This document shows positions 40,671-52,858 of a stretch of DNA of 64,000 nucleotides, in pieces. The position numbers and the translations under genes were made by a program. Numbering within the stretch: position 1 is the first letter of the stretch; every line of letters starts with the position of its first letter. The DNA comes from Kitasatospora viridis (GTDB taxonomy: Bacteria; Actinomycetota; Actinomycetes; Streptomycetales; Streptomycetaceae): positions 2,255,501 to 2,319,500 of the forward strand of contig NZ_VIWT01000001.1 in the NCBI RefSeq assembly GCF_007829815.1, written 5' to 3'. The notes below the pieces were generated by a model. That model saw nothing but the letters and a program-made list of their open reading frames with translations. It was not told the DNA's origin and did no database searches.

Positions 40671-41090
40671 ATGCGAGTAGCCGGTCAAGTGGTGGTCATC
40701 GCCGTGCTCGACGGCGGCGACGGCGACGGCCCGGCCCGGCGGTTCGCCGCCGCGGGGGCCACCGGACTGCTGCTGGCGGACCCGCGGCCGGGCGTGGCCG
40801 AGGACCTGGCCGCCGCGCTGGACCGCCCCGGCTGCCCGGTGGTCGGCGTCTCCTCCGACATCCACCAGCCCAGCGACATCGCCGCCCTGGTCACCAGCGC
40901 CGAGCAGCACCTCGGCCGGATCGACCTGTTCTGCGTGGCCGGCCCCGACGGCGAGCGGATCGTCGCGCTGGACGAACTCCCCGGCGACCTGGACCGGCTG
41001 GCCGAGTTGCTCGACCCGCTGAGCACCGCGATCGGCGAGGTGGTCCCGCCGCAGCGCGCCGTGCTGACCGAGGTCGCCGAGGTCGCCTGA
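40671..41090 (+). CDS. truncated SDR-like protein (139 aa)
   Basis: The ATG follows GGAGGAGCAGGCC. The product looks like the first half of a short-chain dehydrogenase: ARRFAAAGATGLLLADPRPG resembles the first strand-helix-strand unit, and TSAEQHLGRIDLFCVAGPDG resembles the block before NNAG. The glycine motif TGxxxGxG is degenerate (VLDGGDGDG) and the catalytic Ser-Tyr-Lys part is absent. It may be a remnant domain now used for another task. It is convergent with mazG, 11 bases apart. Confidence 0.65.
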   Translation: MRVAGQVVVIAVLDGGDGDGPARRFAAAGATGLLLADPRPGVAEDLAAALDRPGCPVVGVSSDIHQPSDIAALVTSAEQHLGRIDLFCVAGPDGERIVALDELPGDLDRLAELLDPLSTAIGEVVPPQRAVLTEVAEVA

Positions 41091-41101
41091 CTCCCGCGGG
41101 C

Positions 41102-42103
41102 TCAGCTCCGGTCGGGCAGCCCCTCGGCCGCCCGCACCGCCGCCCGGTAGGCCCGGGCCGCGTGCCGCAGCGCCGCGTCCGGGTCCACCCCCGCGTCGTG
41201 CGCCCGCTGCACCACGGCGAGCAGCAGCTCGCCGGCGCTGCGCTCGGTCAGCTCGGCGGGCAGCTCGTACGGCGCGTCGGCAACGCCGGTGAAGTCGGCG
41301 CGGCGCACCCGGGAGACCAGCTTGGCCGCGTAGGCCAGGGCCGGCAGTCCGGCCGGCACGCCGTCCAGCACCGACTCCCGGTCGCCCTTCTCGGCCGCCT
41401 TCAGCGCCTCCCAGTTCGCCTCCACCTGGTCGGTGGTGCTGGCGTCCGAGTCGGCGAAGACGTGCGGGTGGCGGTAGATCAGCTTCGCCACGATGTCCCC
41501 GGCCACCTCGTCGATGGAGAACGGGTCGTCCGCGTGCTCCTCGGCGATCCGGGCGTGGAAGAAGACCTGGAGCAGCACGTCGCCGAGCTCCTCGCGCAGC
41601 GTCGCCCGGTCGCCCTGCTCGATCGCCTCGACCAGCTCGAAGGCCTCCTCTACCAGGTACTTCACCAGCGAGGCGTGGGTCTGCTCGGCGTCCCACGGGC
41701 AGCCGCCGGGCGAGCGCAGCCGGTCCATCACCGAGACCAGGTCGAGCAGCCGGGCCCCCGGCAGGTCGTAGGAGCCGGGCAGCACCTCGATCTCCGGCGC
41801 CAGCCCCGCCTCCTCCACCGCGATCCGGGCCAGCGCCTCGGTCAGCCCCGGGTCGCCGTCCTGGCTGCCCAGGAAGACCACCGGCGCCCGCTCCACCAGC
41901 AGCCGGGCCAGCGCCGGGGCGCTCCCGCGCTCGACCTGACGCACCGTCACGCCCGCGCGCTCCAGCGCGGCCAGCTGCGGGTGCCTGGGGTCGGCCGCCA
42001 GCACCGCCGGCGCCTCCCGCAGCGCCTGCCAGGCCGGCCAGCTGAGCAGGCCGGGGGCGACGCGGTGAGTGGTGGTCAGCAGGGTCAGCTTCGAGGTCTC
42101 CAC
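41102..42103 (-). CDS. mazG: nucleoside triphosphate pyrophosphohydrolase
   Basis: The 333-residue protein has an N-terminal methylase-like domain and a MazG core (about residues 130-220) with the metal-binding EEAFE and EELGDVLLQ motifs after GGCPWDAEQTHASLVKYLVEE. It hydrolyses non-canonical NTPs to NMP and pyrophosphate. The GTG start lies 6 bases after a TAGGTT -10, so the mRNA is probably leaderless. It lies in the mfd-mazG-eno neighbourhood conserved in actinobacteria. Confidence 0.9.
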   Translation of the reverse strand: METSKLTLLTTTHRVAPGLLSWPAWQALREAPAVLAADPRHPQLAALERAGVTVRQVERGSAPALARLLVERAPVVFLGSQDGDPGLTEALARIAVEEAGLAPEIEVLPGSYDLPGARLLDLVSVMDRLRSPGGCPWDAEQTHASLVKYLVEEAFELVEAIEQGDRATLREELGDVLLQVFFHARIAEEHADDPFSIDEVAGDIVAKLIYRHPHVFADSDASTTDQVEANWEALKAAEKGDRESVLDGVPAGLPALAYAAKLVSRVRRADFTGVADAPYELPAELTERSAGELLLAVVQRAHDAGVDPDAALRHAARAYRAAVRAAEGLPDRS

Positions 42104-42109
42104 CCCTCG

Positions 42110-42115
42110 AACCTA
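42110..42115 (-). promoter_or_regulatory. -10 box of mazG
   Basis: TAGGTT on the minus strand, 6 bases before a GTG start. Confidence 0.5.
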
Positions 42116-42144
42116 CCGCCCCGGCGGGCGGGCCGGCCGTCCGG

Positions 42145-42774
42145 TCAGGCGGCGGCGCCGGACTGCGGCAGCCAGGGCTCGCTCGGGCCGTCCAGCACGG
42201 CCTGCGCCGGGTCCCAGCTGCCGTAGCGCGGATTGACCGTCACCTTCAGCTCGTCGGAGGCCTCGGTGAGCAGCTGGTGCACGGTCTTGTTGCCGTCGGC
42301 GGTGCCGATCTGCTGGCCGTTCAGGGCGGCCAGCTTCTGCAGCCCGAGCTGCTCGCGGAAGTAGGCGTCGATGTCCTGGGTCGGCACCACGTGCTTGAGC
42401 AGCAGGGTCTGCTCCAGGGCCTGCTCCCCGCCGAGCTCCGCGACCCCCTGGTCGCGGGCCTGTGCCACCTCGGCGTCGGAGACGGTCAGGCCGTGGTCGG
42501 CCAGCGCGTGCGCGACCACCCGGTCGAAGACCATCTCGGAGACGGTGGCGCCGACGAGCCCGGCCTGCTCCTGGTACTGCCCGGTCGGCAGCTCGGCCGC
42601 CTGGGCGCGGAACTCGCCGACCCGCGCCTCGACGGCCGAGACGGTGATCTTGTCCGAGCCGATCAGCGCGGCCGCGCCTGGGCGCGGTGCTTGGCTCCCG
42701 CAGGCCGTCAGGGCCAGAGCGGCCCCCAGCACGCCGAGCAGGGGCAGGGTGCGGCGAACGGAGCTGCGGATCAC
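42145..42774 (-). CDS. SurA N-terminal-like lipoprotein
   Basis: The 209-residue product has a lipoprotein signal (LGVLGAALALTACGSQ; the Cys follows LTA). It then has a helical region like the SurA/PrsA N-terminal chaperone domain (VSAVEARVGEFRAQAAEL), with no parvulin PPIase domain. It may help fold exported proteins. The GTG start has GGGAGG nine bases upstream. The pair with mazG is 41 bases apart in the same direction. Confidence 0.82.
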   Translation of the reverse strand: MIRSSVRRTLPLLGVLGAALALTACGSQAPRPGAAALIGSDKITVSAVEARVGEFRAQAAELPTGQYQEQAGLVGATVSEMVFDRVVAHALADHGLTVSDAEVAQARDQGVAELGGEQALEQTLLLKHVVPTQDIDAYFREQLGLQKLAALNGQQIGTADGNKTVHQLLTEASDELKVTVNPRYGSWDPAQAVLDGPSEPWLPQSGAAA

Positions 42775-42927
42775 GCGGGCCTCCCGGACGGGGCGCGGTA
42801 GGGATGTGGCCGAGTCGTACTCCTGACGAGTCACGAGGATAGGGAGCGCCCCCGCCGTTGCCCAGACGTTGTACCGAACACGTCACCCGTACAGGCGAAC
42901 TGGCGGTGCGTCAGCACAAGTGTCCGA

Positions 42928-44631
42928 CTACCCGGACGGGCTGCGCCACCAGCTGCGGGTGCGCGGGTCCAGCGGGGGCAGCGGGGCGGGGCGGTGGTGC
43001 TGGAGGTGGTCCAGGTGCCGGCGCACCCGCAGCACGTCCGGGTGGTGCGGGCCGAGCCGGGGCTCGCGGTCCAGCAGCAGCGGCAGCAGCCAGTCCCAGG
43101 CCGCGTTCGCCTCGCCGGAACCGGCCAGCAGCAGGCCGATCCGCTCGCGCAGGTCCCAGCAGCGGGCCGGGTCGGTGTCGGTGCCCGCGGCCAGCCGGGC
43201 CGAGCAGTCGGCGAGCAGCGCCTGGTAGCCGGCCAGCGCCTCCGGCACCCGGCCCAGGTGCTCCAGGCACTCGGCCACCCGGAGCCGGTACTCCAGCGCG
43301 CTCGCCCCGGCCGCCTGCCCGGCCAGCAGTTGGTACTCGGGCAGTGCGGCCCGGTACTGGCCCTCCTGGAGCAGGGTGCGGGCGTAGATGGTGCGCAGCG
43401 TGCCGACCAGCGGCGCCTGTTCGCCGTGCGCGGCCACGGCCCTGGGCAGCAGCCGGGCCGCCAGGTCGATCACCTCGGCGTAGCGCTGCTCGGCGAGCAG
43501 GTCGGAGACCTGTCCGCAAGCCGCGGCGAGGTCGCCGACCGGCGCCGGGGCGGGCGGGGGCGGGAACTGCGCTGCGGGTGCGGGTGCGGGTGTGGCTGCG
43601 CGTGCTGGTGCGGCGAAGGTGACGGGCGGAGCGGAGGGGACAGGGGGGAGAAGAGGGACGGCCGGCGCGAGCGTCGGCGCGGGGACGGGGGCGAGCGGCC
43701 GACGGAACGGGGCCGTCGGATCGCCCTGGCCAGCCACCGGTGCTGCCCCCGCTGCCGCTGCCGCGCCGACCAGCGGCAGCAGCCGCCCGAACACCTGCTG
43801 GGCGTCGGCCGGCCGCCCCGCCGGCGGCTTGGCCAGCAGCTCCAGCACCAGCGCCTCCAACTCGGCCGGCACCTCGGGCCGCAGCCGGCGCAGCGGCACC
43901 GGCGGGTCGTCCACCTGGCGGCGCAGCACGCCGAGCGCGGTGGACGCCGGGAACGGCTGCTCACCGGTGAGCATCTCGTGCAGCAGGCAGCCGAGCGCGT
44001 AGAGGTCGCTGCGGGCGTCGACGCTGCCGGAGAGCGCCTGCTCCGGCGCCATGTAGGAGGGGCTGCCGATCGGCACGCCGGTCATGGTGAGCCGGGTGCG
44101 GTCGGTGTCCAGCGCGGTGGCGATGCCGAGGTCGAGCAGCACCACCCGGCCGTCCGGACGGACCATCACATTGCTCGGCTTCAGGTCGCGGTGGACCGCC
44201 GGCACGGCGTGCACCACCGCGAGCGCGGCGCACAGCTGCGCCGCCACCGCCGCCGCCCGGTCCACCGGGAACCGGCCCTCCTCGGCGATCAGGTCGGCCA
44301 GGCCGGCGCCCGGCACCCGCTGCATCACCAGGAAGAGCTCGCCGTCGTCCTCACCCGCGTCGAAGACGGTGACCAGGCCGGGGTGGTCGAGCGCCGCGGT
44401 GATCCGGCACTCGCGCAGGAAGCGCTTGCGCAGGTCCGCGCGGGAGTCCCGGGTCCCGCTGGTGGTCGGCGTCTGCTGGTCATGGGCCGTGGAGAGGTCG
44501 GCGCGGAGCAGCTTGACGGCGACCCGGCGGTCCAGCCGCTCGTCGTAGCCGGCCCACACCTGGCCCATGCCGCCGTGGCCGATCTTCTCGGCCAGCCGGT
44601 AGCGACCGCCGATCAGCCGGTCCCGGGTCAC
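42928..44631 (-). CDS. Hanks-type Ser/Thr protein kinase with TPR-like tail
   Basis: The 567-residue protein has a kinase domain at about residues 10-270. Visible are a Gly loop (IGHGGMGQVW), Lys40 (VAVKLL), the catalytic loop VHRDLKPSN with Asp149, a metal-binding DLG (167-169) in place of DFG, and SYMAPEQ. A Pro/Ala linker follows, then a TPR-like helical region (about 400-540). There is no transmembrane helix or PASTA domain, so it is cytosolic. The GTG overlaps the stop of the upstream membrane-protein gene by 4 bases, which suggests that they act together. Confidence 0.9.
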   Translation of the reverse strand: MTRDRLIGGRYRLAEKIGHGGMGQVWAGYDERLDRRVAVKLLRADLSTAHDQQTPTTSGTRDSRADLRKRFLRECRITAALDHPGLVTVFDAGEDDGELFLVMQRVPGAGLADLIAEEGRFPVDRAAAVAAQLCAALAVVHAVPAVHRDLKPSNVMVRPDGRVVLLDLGIATALDTDRTRLTMTGVPIGSPSYMAPEQALSGSVDARSDLYALGCLLHEMLTGEQPFPASTALGVLRRQVDDPPVPLRRLRPEVPAELEALVLELLAKPPAGRPADAQQVFGRLLPLVGAAAAAGAAPVAGQGDPTAPFRRPLAPVPAPTLAPAVPLLPPVPSAPPVTFAAPARAATPAPAPAAQFPPPPAPAPVGDLAAACGQVSDLLAEQRYAEVIDLAARLLPRAVAAHGEQAPLVGTLRTIYARTLLQEGQYRAALPEYQLLAGQAAGASALEYRLRVAECLEHLGRVPEALAGYQALLADCSARLAAGTDTDPARCWDLRERIGLLLAGSGEANAAWDWLLPLLLDREPRLGPHHPDVLRVRRHLDHLQHHRPAPLPPLDPRTRSWWRSPSG

Positions 44632-45197
44632 CGCTGGTCGCCCCCGGCCTGACGGCGCAACAGCTCGCCGAGCTGCCGCAGGTCGTCGACGGGCGCGGAC
44701 GGGGCGGACGGCGTGGTCGGTGCGCTCGGCATCGTGGGCACGGGCGGTGCGGGCGGCACGGGCACTGCGGTCGGCACCGGGCTGTACGGCGACGGCATCG
44801 GAACCGGCATCGGAACGGGACCCGGACCGTACTGCGGGGCCGCCGGGTACGGGGCGGCGGCGACCGGGGCCCGGCGCGCCCAGACCGAGCGACGGTTCAT
44901 CAGCAGGAAGTGCACCGGCCCGCCGAACATCATCAGCACCATCAGCCCCATGCCGACGCCGTTGGCCACTCCGTCCGCGCTGTTCGGCTTGGCCACCCCG
45001 GCGCAGACCAGCATCCCGACCTCGACCAGGCAGACCACCACCAGCCCGGCCCAGTCGGCCCGCGACCGCCGCCGCACCGCCAGCAGCAGGGGCGGCAGGA
45101 AACCGAGCAGCCCCGCCGAGAGGAACACGGCCAGGCAACACAGCACCCTCGCGCCCACCCTGAACGGGCCCGGCTGCGGTGGCGGTTGGTACGACAT
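44628..45197 (-). CDS. membrane protein coupled to the kinase gene (189 aa)
   Basis: Three hydrophobic segments (about residues 15-38, 45-65 and 78-100) are followed by a Pro-rich tail of 80 residues. The family is not recognised. It overlaps the kinase gene by 4 bases in the same operon, so it may localise the kinase or be a substrate. Confidence 0.75.
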   Translation of the reverse strand: MSYQPPPQPGPFRVGARVLCCLAVFLSAGLLGFLPPLLLAVRRRSRADWAGLVVVCLVEVGMLVCAGVAKPNSADGVANGVGMGLMVLMMFGGPVHFLLMNRRSVWARRAPVAAAPYPAAPQYGPGPVPMPVPMPSPYSPVPTAVPVPPAPPVPTMPSAPTTPSAPSAPVDDLRQLGELLRRQAGGDQR

Positions 45198-45255
45198 CGG
45201 CGGGCTCCCCCAGGGCTGCGCGTCGGTACGGCGAGGGCCACCGTACCGCCCCGCG

Positions 45256-45948
45256 TCAGCTGGGACGACGGCCCAGGTGCACCACGTCCGGAACGCCCCG
45301 GCGCACCGGCACCTCGACCGTGTGCACCTCGGTGAAGCCGGCCGCCCGCAGCGCCTCCTCGAAGGCGGGCGAGGGCTGGGCGCTCCACACCGCGAGGACG
45401 CCGCCGGGGTTCAGCCGGGCCCGGGCGGCGGCCAGGCCGGCCGGGCCGTAGAGGCCGTCGTTGGACTCGGTGACGGTCCAGTCCGGGCCGTTGTCGATGT
45501 CCAGGCAGAGCGCGTCGTAGCTGTCCTCACCGGTCGTCAGGTGGGCCACCAGGTCGAGCTCGCGGACCACCACCCGGGGGTCGGCCAGCGCCGGACCGGA
45601 GATCGCGCCGAGCGGCCCGGCCCGGTGCCAGTCGATGATCGCCGGCTCCCGCTCGGCCACCGTGATCGCGCCCCAGCGCGGCTCGGCGGCGGCGTGCGCC
45701 AGCGAGAAGCCGACGCCGAGGCCGCCGATCAGCACGCTCGGCCGCTCGGCGTCGAGCCGCTCCAGCGCGGCGTCGACCAGCAGCCGCTCGGAGCGGCCGT
45801 CGGCGGTGTCCATCAGGAAGCAGCCGTTGGCGATGATCTCGTGGTCGGCCCCGCGCCGGCGCAGCACCACCTCACCGAACGGTCCGTCACGCCGGTCGAG
45901 CACCACGGGCTCGCCGGTCTGCTCCCGGGTCGGCAGGTCGGGAATCAT
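45256..45948 (-). CDS. spermidine synthase-like protein
   Basis: The 230-residue protein has the Rossmann methyltransferase/aminopropyltransferase fold with VLIGGLGVGFSLAHA (glycine motif), VAEREPAIIDWH and LCLDIDNGPDW in the usual positions. It lacks the N-terminal beta domain of true spermidine synthases, so a spermidine synthase-like or methyltransferase activity is open. The ATG at 45948 starts the conserved part; upstream frame sequence is not conserved in style. Confidence 0.75.
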   Translation of the reverse strand: MIPDLPTREQTGEPVVLDRRDGPFGEVVLRRRGADHEIIANGCFLMDTADGRSERLLVDAALERLDAERPSVLIGGLGVGFSLAHAAAEPRWGAITVAEREPAIIDWHRAGPLGAISGPALADPRVVVRELDLVAHLTTGEDSYDALCLDIDNGPDWTVTESNDGLYGPAGLAAARARLNPGGVLAVWSAQPSPAFEEALRAAGFTEVHTVEVPVRRGVPDVVHLGRRPS

Positions 45949-46070
45949 GCGATGCCTTTCGTCGCCTTTCGTCCTGACTGGAGGCCTCAGCCTATTTCTC
46001 CCCCGCACCCTCCGGCACACCCCTTCGCCCGCCAGGCGGCCCGACGCGGACGCCGACGCCGACAGCCTCG

Positions 46071-48335
46071 TCAGGGCAAGGTGATCCGGCCGTCGGCCAG
46101 ACCGTCCGTCAGCCCCTGGGCCAGCAGCCGGCCCGCCTCGGCGGCCCGGCGCAACCGGGCCTCGAACTCGGCCACCTGACGGAAGGCCGCACCCAGGGCC
46201 CGCTGACGGTCGATCGGCAGCCGGGGCAACTGGAGCCGGCGGACGTCGATCCGGGCGGTGGTGGAGGCGTGGCTGCTGGCCCAGCGGCTCCCGGAGGTCG
46301 AGCGCAGCCGGCCCGCCAGGAAGTCGGGGTCGAGCAGTTCGGGGTCGGGGCGCAGCAAGTGCAGCCGGGCACCGAGCACCGCGCCGTCGGCGGGCTCACC
46401 CGCCCGCACCACCAGCGCGGTGCCGCCGCCCAGCACCGGCACCAGCACGTCGCCCGGGCGGGCCCGCAGCACGCCGGTGGCGCCCCCGGCCAGCCGGGCG
46501 CTCGGCGGCTGACCGTCCATCAGGTCCTGATCGGTGAGCACCGCCCGGCCGGAACCCTCACCGGCGCCCCCGTCGGCCGCTGACCGGACCTCCGGGCCCT
46601 GGCCCGAGGAGTGCACCTCCAGCACGCCGGTCCTGGCCAGCTCGCCGAGCGTGGTCAGCGGGGCGGCGGTCGGCTCGGCGGCTGCCGCGCCGACCTGCGG
46701 CAGCTGGCCGTCCAGGGCGGCCAGCGCGGTCAACTGCTCGGCCAGCCGGCCGCGCAGGTGCGCGAGTTCGGCACCGCCGTCGGCGGGCGCGGCGGGCGGC
46801 AGGTGACGGGCCGGAGTGAGGTCGGTCTCGTCGTCCAGCAGGTCGATCGCGTCCAGCACCCGGTGCACACCGGGGCGGTCGGCGGGCGGCGGCCGGTCGA
46901 ACCGCACCGCGTGGTCGAAGCCGGTCCAGGCGTCCAGCACGGTGCGGTGCAGCTCGGGCCAGTCGATCCGCTCCCGGCCGCCGCCCGCCGCGCCGGCCGG
47001 CTGGGCGGCGGCCGCGTCGAGCAGCAGCAGGCGGCGGGCGACGGGCGGCTCCTCGACCCCGGGGCGGCGCAGCAGCCACAGGTGCAGCGGGACGCCGAAC
47101 GGCGGGGCGGCGCCGGCCGGCAGCGCGACCACGGCGCGCAGCGCACCGCTGCGCAGCAGTTCGGCGCGCAGCCGGCGGCCGGAGCGGCGGCTGGCCACGG
47201 TGGGCGGCAGCAGCAGCGCGGTCAGGCCGCCCGGGCGGGTGCGGGCCAGGGCGTGCAGCAGCCAGGCGAGTTCCGGCTCGGTGCGCGGCGGGGCCTGGTC
47301 GAAGAGCCAGCGGGGGTCGTAGCGCAGCTCGTCGTGGCCCCAGTCGCGCTCGTTGTACGGGGGGCGGCAGAGCACCGCGTCGGCCAGCAGCCCGAGGTGG
47401 CCGTCGGCGAGCAGCGCGTCGCCGGAGGCGAGGTGCAGCGGCAGCGGACCGGGGGTGCCGGCCGGGGTGTGCAGGGCGAGCCGGAGCAGGGCGGCACCGG
47501 CGGTGTTGAGGTCGCGCTCCTGGCCGAACCGGGTGGGGTGCGGACGCCCCGACCCTGCGTCAGGTCGGTCGGCGTCAGGTCGGCCGGCGTCGGAGCGCCC
47601 GGCGTCGGGGTTCTCGGTGTCGGGGCCGACCGCGAGCAGGGTGGCACCGAGGCCGCAGGCCGGGTCGAGCACGGTCTCGGGCGCGTCGGCGGCGGCGAGC
47701 GCGGCGAGCAGGCCGGCGGCGGGGGCCGGCAGCTGGGGCTGGCGGGCACCGGGGGTAGGGGCATCTCCCGGCCGAAGGCTGGGGAAGGAGCGGGCCAGCA
47801 GCAGCTCGTAAGCGGCGGCCGGGCCGTGCTGCTCGGCGAGCCGGGCGAGCAGCCGGGCCAGGCCGAGCTGGGTGCTGCCGTAGAGCGCGGGCAGGTCGAG
47901 CACGGCCGCCCAGCCGGGGGCGAAGAGTTCGCGGACCAGCTCCCCGACGGCCTGCGGCAGGGCCAGCGCGACCCCGGTGTCGGGCCGCTCGGACAGCTCG
48001 GCCCAGCGCCCGGGGTGACGGTGCACCAGCAGCAGCACGGCGCCGGCCAGCACCAGCGGGCCGCCCCCGCCGGTCAGCCCGGGCGACGCCCCGACCGGCT
48101 CGCGCAGCGCCTCCAGCTGCTGGTGGCAGCGCTCCAGCAGTGGCAGCTCGGCGATCTTGCCCTGGCGGCGCAGCCACTCCTCGACCTGGTCCAGGGCGAA
48201 GGTCGGGCTGGCCTCGGTGCCGCCGACCGGCTGCGGGAAGTCGGCGTGCCGGCGGCGCCAGTTGCTCACGGCGGCCCGGCCCACCCCGGCCAGCCGGGCG
48301 ATCTCGACGGGGGTCAGCTCGGCGCGGTCCGGCAC
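46071..48335 (-). CDS. orphan DNA-methyltransferase-like protein fused to a specificity-like domain
   Basis: The 754-residue protein begins with a DNA-binding helix-turn-helix (about residues 8-60: LTPVEIARLAGVGRAAVSNWRRR). A helical linker follows, then an N6-adenine-methylase core with motif I DPACGLG (224-230). Motif IV, normally N/D-PP-Y/F, reads CRPPY (R324). Between the two lies a low-complexity DRPDAG-type insert (about 241-262). The C-terminal third resembles a type I specificity subunit (IDVRRLQLPRLPIDRQRALG near the end). No restriction gene is nearby. The altered motif IV suggests lost or unusual catalysis. The GTG follows AAGGAG; an upstream TTG is less likely. Confidence 0.75.
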   Translation of the reverse strand: MPDRAELTPVEIARLAGVGRAAVSNWRRRHADFPQPVGGTEASPTFALDQVEEWLRRQGKIAELPLLERCHQQLEALREPVGASPGLTGGGGPLVLAGAVLLLVHRHPGRWAELSERPDTGVALALPQAVGELVRELFAPGWAAVLDLPALYGSTQLGLARLLARLAEQHGPAAAYELLLARSFPSLRPGDAPTPGARQPQLPAPAAGLLAALAAADAPETVLDPACGLGATLLAVGPDTENPDAGRSDAGRPDADRPDAGSGRPHPTRFGQERDLNTAGAALLRLALHTPAGTPGPLPLHLASGDALLADGHLGLLADAVLCRPPYNERDWGHDELRYDPRWLFDQAPPRTEPELAWLLHALARTRPGGLTALLLPPTVASRRSGRRLRAELLRSGALRAVVALPAGAAPPFGVPLHLWLLRRPGVEEPPVARRLLLLDAAAAQPAGAAGGGRERIDWPELHRTVLDAWTGFDHAVRFDRPPPADRPGVHRVLDAIDLLDDETDLTPARHLPPAAPADGGAELAHLRGRLAEQLTALAALDGQLPQVGAAAAEPTAAPLTTLGELARTGVLEVHSSGQGPEVRSAADGGAGEGSGRAVLTDQDLMDGQPPSARLAGGATGVLRARPGDVLVPVLGGGTALVVRAGEPADGAVLGARLHLLRPDPELLDPDFLAGRLRSTSGSRWASSHASTTARIDVRRLQLPRLPIDRQRALGAAFRQVAEFEARLRRAAEAGRLLAQGLTDGLADGRITLP

Positions 48336-48398
48336 GGCGCGGCTCCTTCGCGGGGTCGGTCTGTGACCACCCAGCATAGCCAGTGCGCGCAAGACCTC

Positions 48399-48414
48399 CG
48401 TTCACACGTGAACG
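48399..48414. promoter_or_regulatory. 16-bp perfect palindrome, putative operator
   Basis: CGTTCACACGTGAACG lies between the methylase-like gene and the lipoprotein gene. Another GTTCAC occurs at 48444 within the promoter spacer, and GTGAAC at 48527 and 48546, so a regulator reading GTTCAC/GTGAAC may act here. Confidence 0.45.
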
Positions 48415-48435
48415 TAGAGGTTTTCCATTTCGCTG

Positions 48436-48464
48436 TTGACGACGTTCACAGGCTCTGCTGTAGT
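48436..48464 (+). promoter_or_regulatory. promoter of the DUF4352 lipoprotein gene
   Basis: TTGACG (48436-48441) and TGTAGT (48459-48464) are 17 bases apart. The segment is unusually AT-rich for this window and overlaps a GTTCAC half-site. Confidence 0.5.
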
Positions 48465-48573
48465 GATGACACGGCACCGGACGGCACCGCCGCAGAGGGC
48501 GGAACAGCCGACCGGAGAGTTTTCGCCGTGAACCGTCCACACCCTGTGAACAGAGAGAACCGAGGTCTTCGCC

Positions 48574-49161
48574 ATGCGCCGCACCGCCGCCCTGATCACC
48601 GGCACCGCCCTGCTCGCCCTGGCCGTCTCGGCCTGCGGCCCGACCAGCAGCGGCAGCACGGTCTCGACCAAGCCCAAGCAGACCGCCGCCGGCACCAGCA
48701 CCCCCGGCAGCCCGGCGGGCTCGCCCGCCGCCAAGTCCCCCACGGTCGCCAAGGTCGGCGACACCATCGCCCTCAAGGGCATGTCGAACGGCGCGTCCGC
48801 CGACATCACCGTGGTCAAGGTGGTGGACAACGCGCAGAGCGCCACCGACGGCAGCACCCCGGCCGACGGCAAGCGCTGGATCGCGATCCAGTTCCGGATC
48901 AAGAACACCGGCAGCGCCGCCTACAGCGACGCGCCGTCCAACGGCGCCACCGTGCGGGACGACCAGGGCCAGTCCTACGACGCGGTGGTCGACGACACCA
49001 CCGCGGGCCAGAGCTTCCCGGTCCCGCTGAACATCGCCCCCGGGGACAGCGCGCTCGGCTTCATCACCTTCGAGGTCCCCACCGGCGCCAAGCTGACGAA
49101 GGCCCAGTTCGCGCTGGACAGCGGCTTCGCCGACCAGTCCGGCCAGTGGCAGCTGGGCTGA
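48574..49161 (+). CDS. DUF4352-type lipoprotein
   Basis: The 195-residue product has a lipoprotein signal (LLALAVSACGPT), a Thr/Ser/Pro linker and an Ig-like DUF4352 domain (WIAIQFRIKNTGSAAYSD; FEVPTGAKLTKAQFAL). It should be exposed outside the membrane. The function of the family is unknown; a telokin-like adhesion or sensing role is often inferred. A hairpin lies directly after the stop. Confidence 0.88.
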   Translation: MRRTAALITGTALLALAVSACGPTSSGSTVSTKPKQTAAGTSTPGSPAGSPAAKSPTVAKVGDTIALKGMSNGASADITVVKVVDNAQSATDGSTPADGKRWIAIQFRIKNTGSAAYSDAPSNGATVRDDQGQSYDAVVDDTTAGQSFPVPLNIAPGDSALGFITFEVPTGAKLTKAQFALDSGFADQSGQWQLG

Positions 49162-49205
49162 CCGGCCGGGCCGGCGGCGCACCCGCCGCCGTGCCCCGAC
49201 CGGTC
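49160..49205. terminator. bidirectional terminator
   Basis: Outer pairing GACCGG with CCGGTC and inner eight-pair stem CGGCGGCG with CGCCGCCG, between the lipoprotein gene and convergent mfd. Confidence 0.6.
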
Positions 49206-49222
49206 GCCCCGGCCCGCGCGGC

Positions 49223-52858
<3,636 letters not shown>

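Noticed and set aside
46071..48335. Complete restriction-modification or BREX-type defence system
   Set aside because: No restriction, helicase or other defence genes adjoin it, and motif IV is altered.
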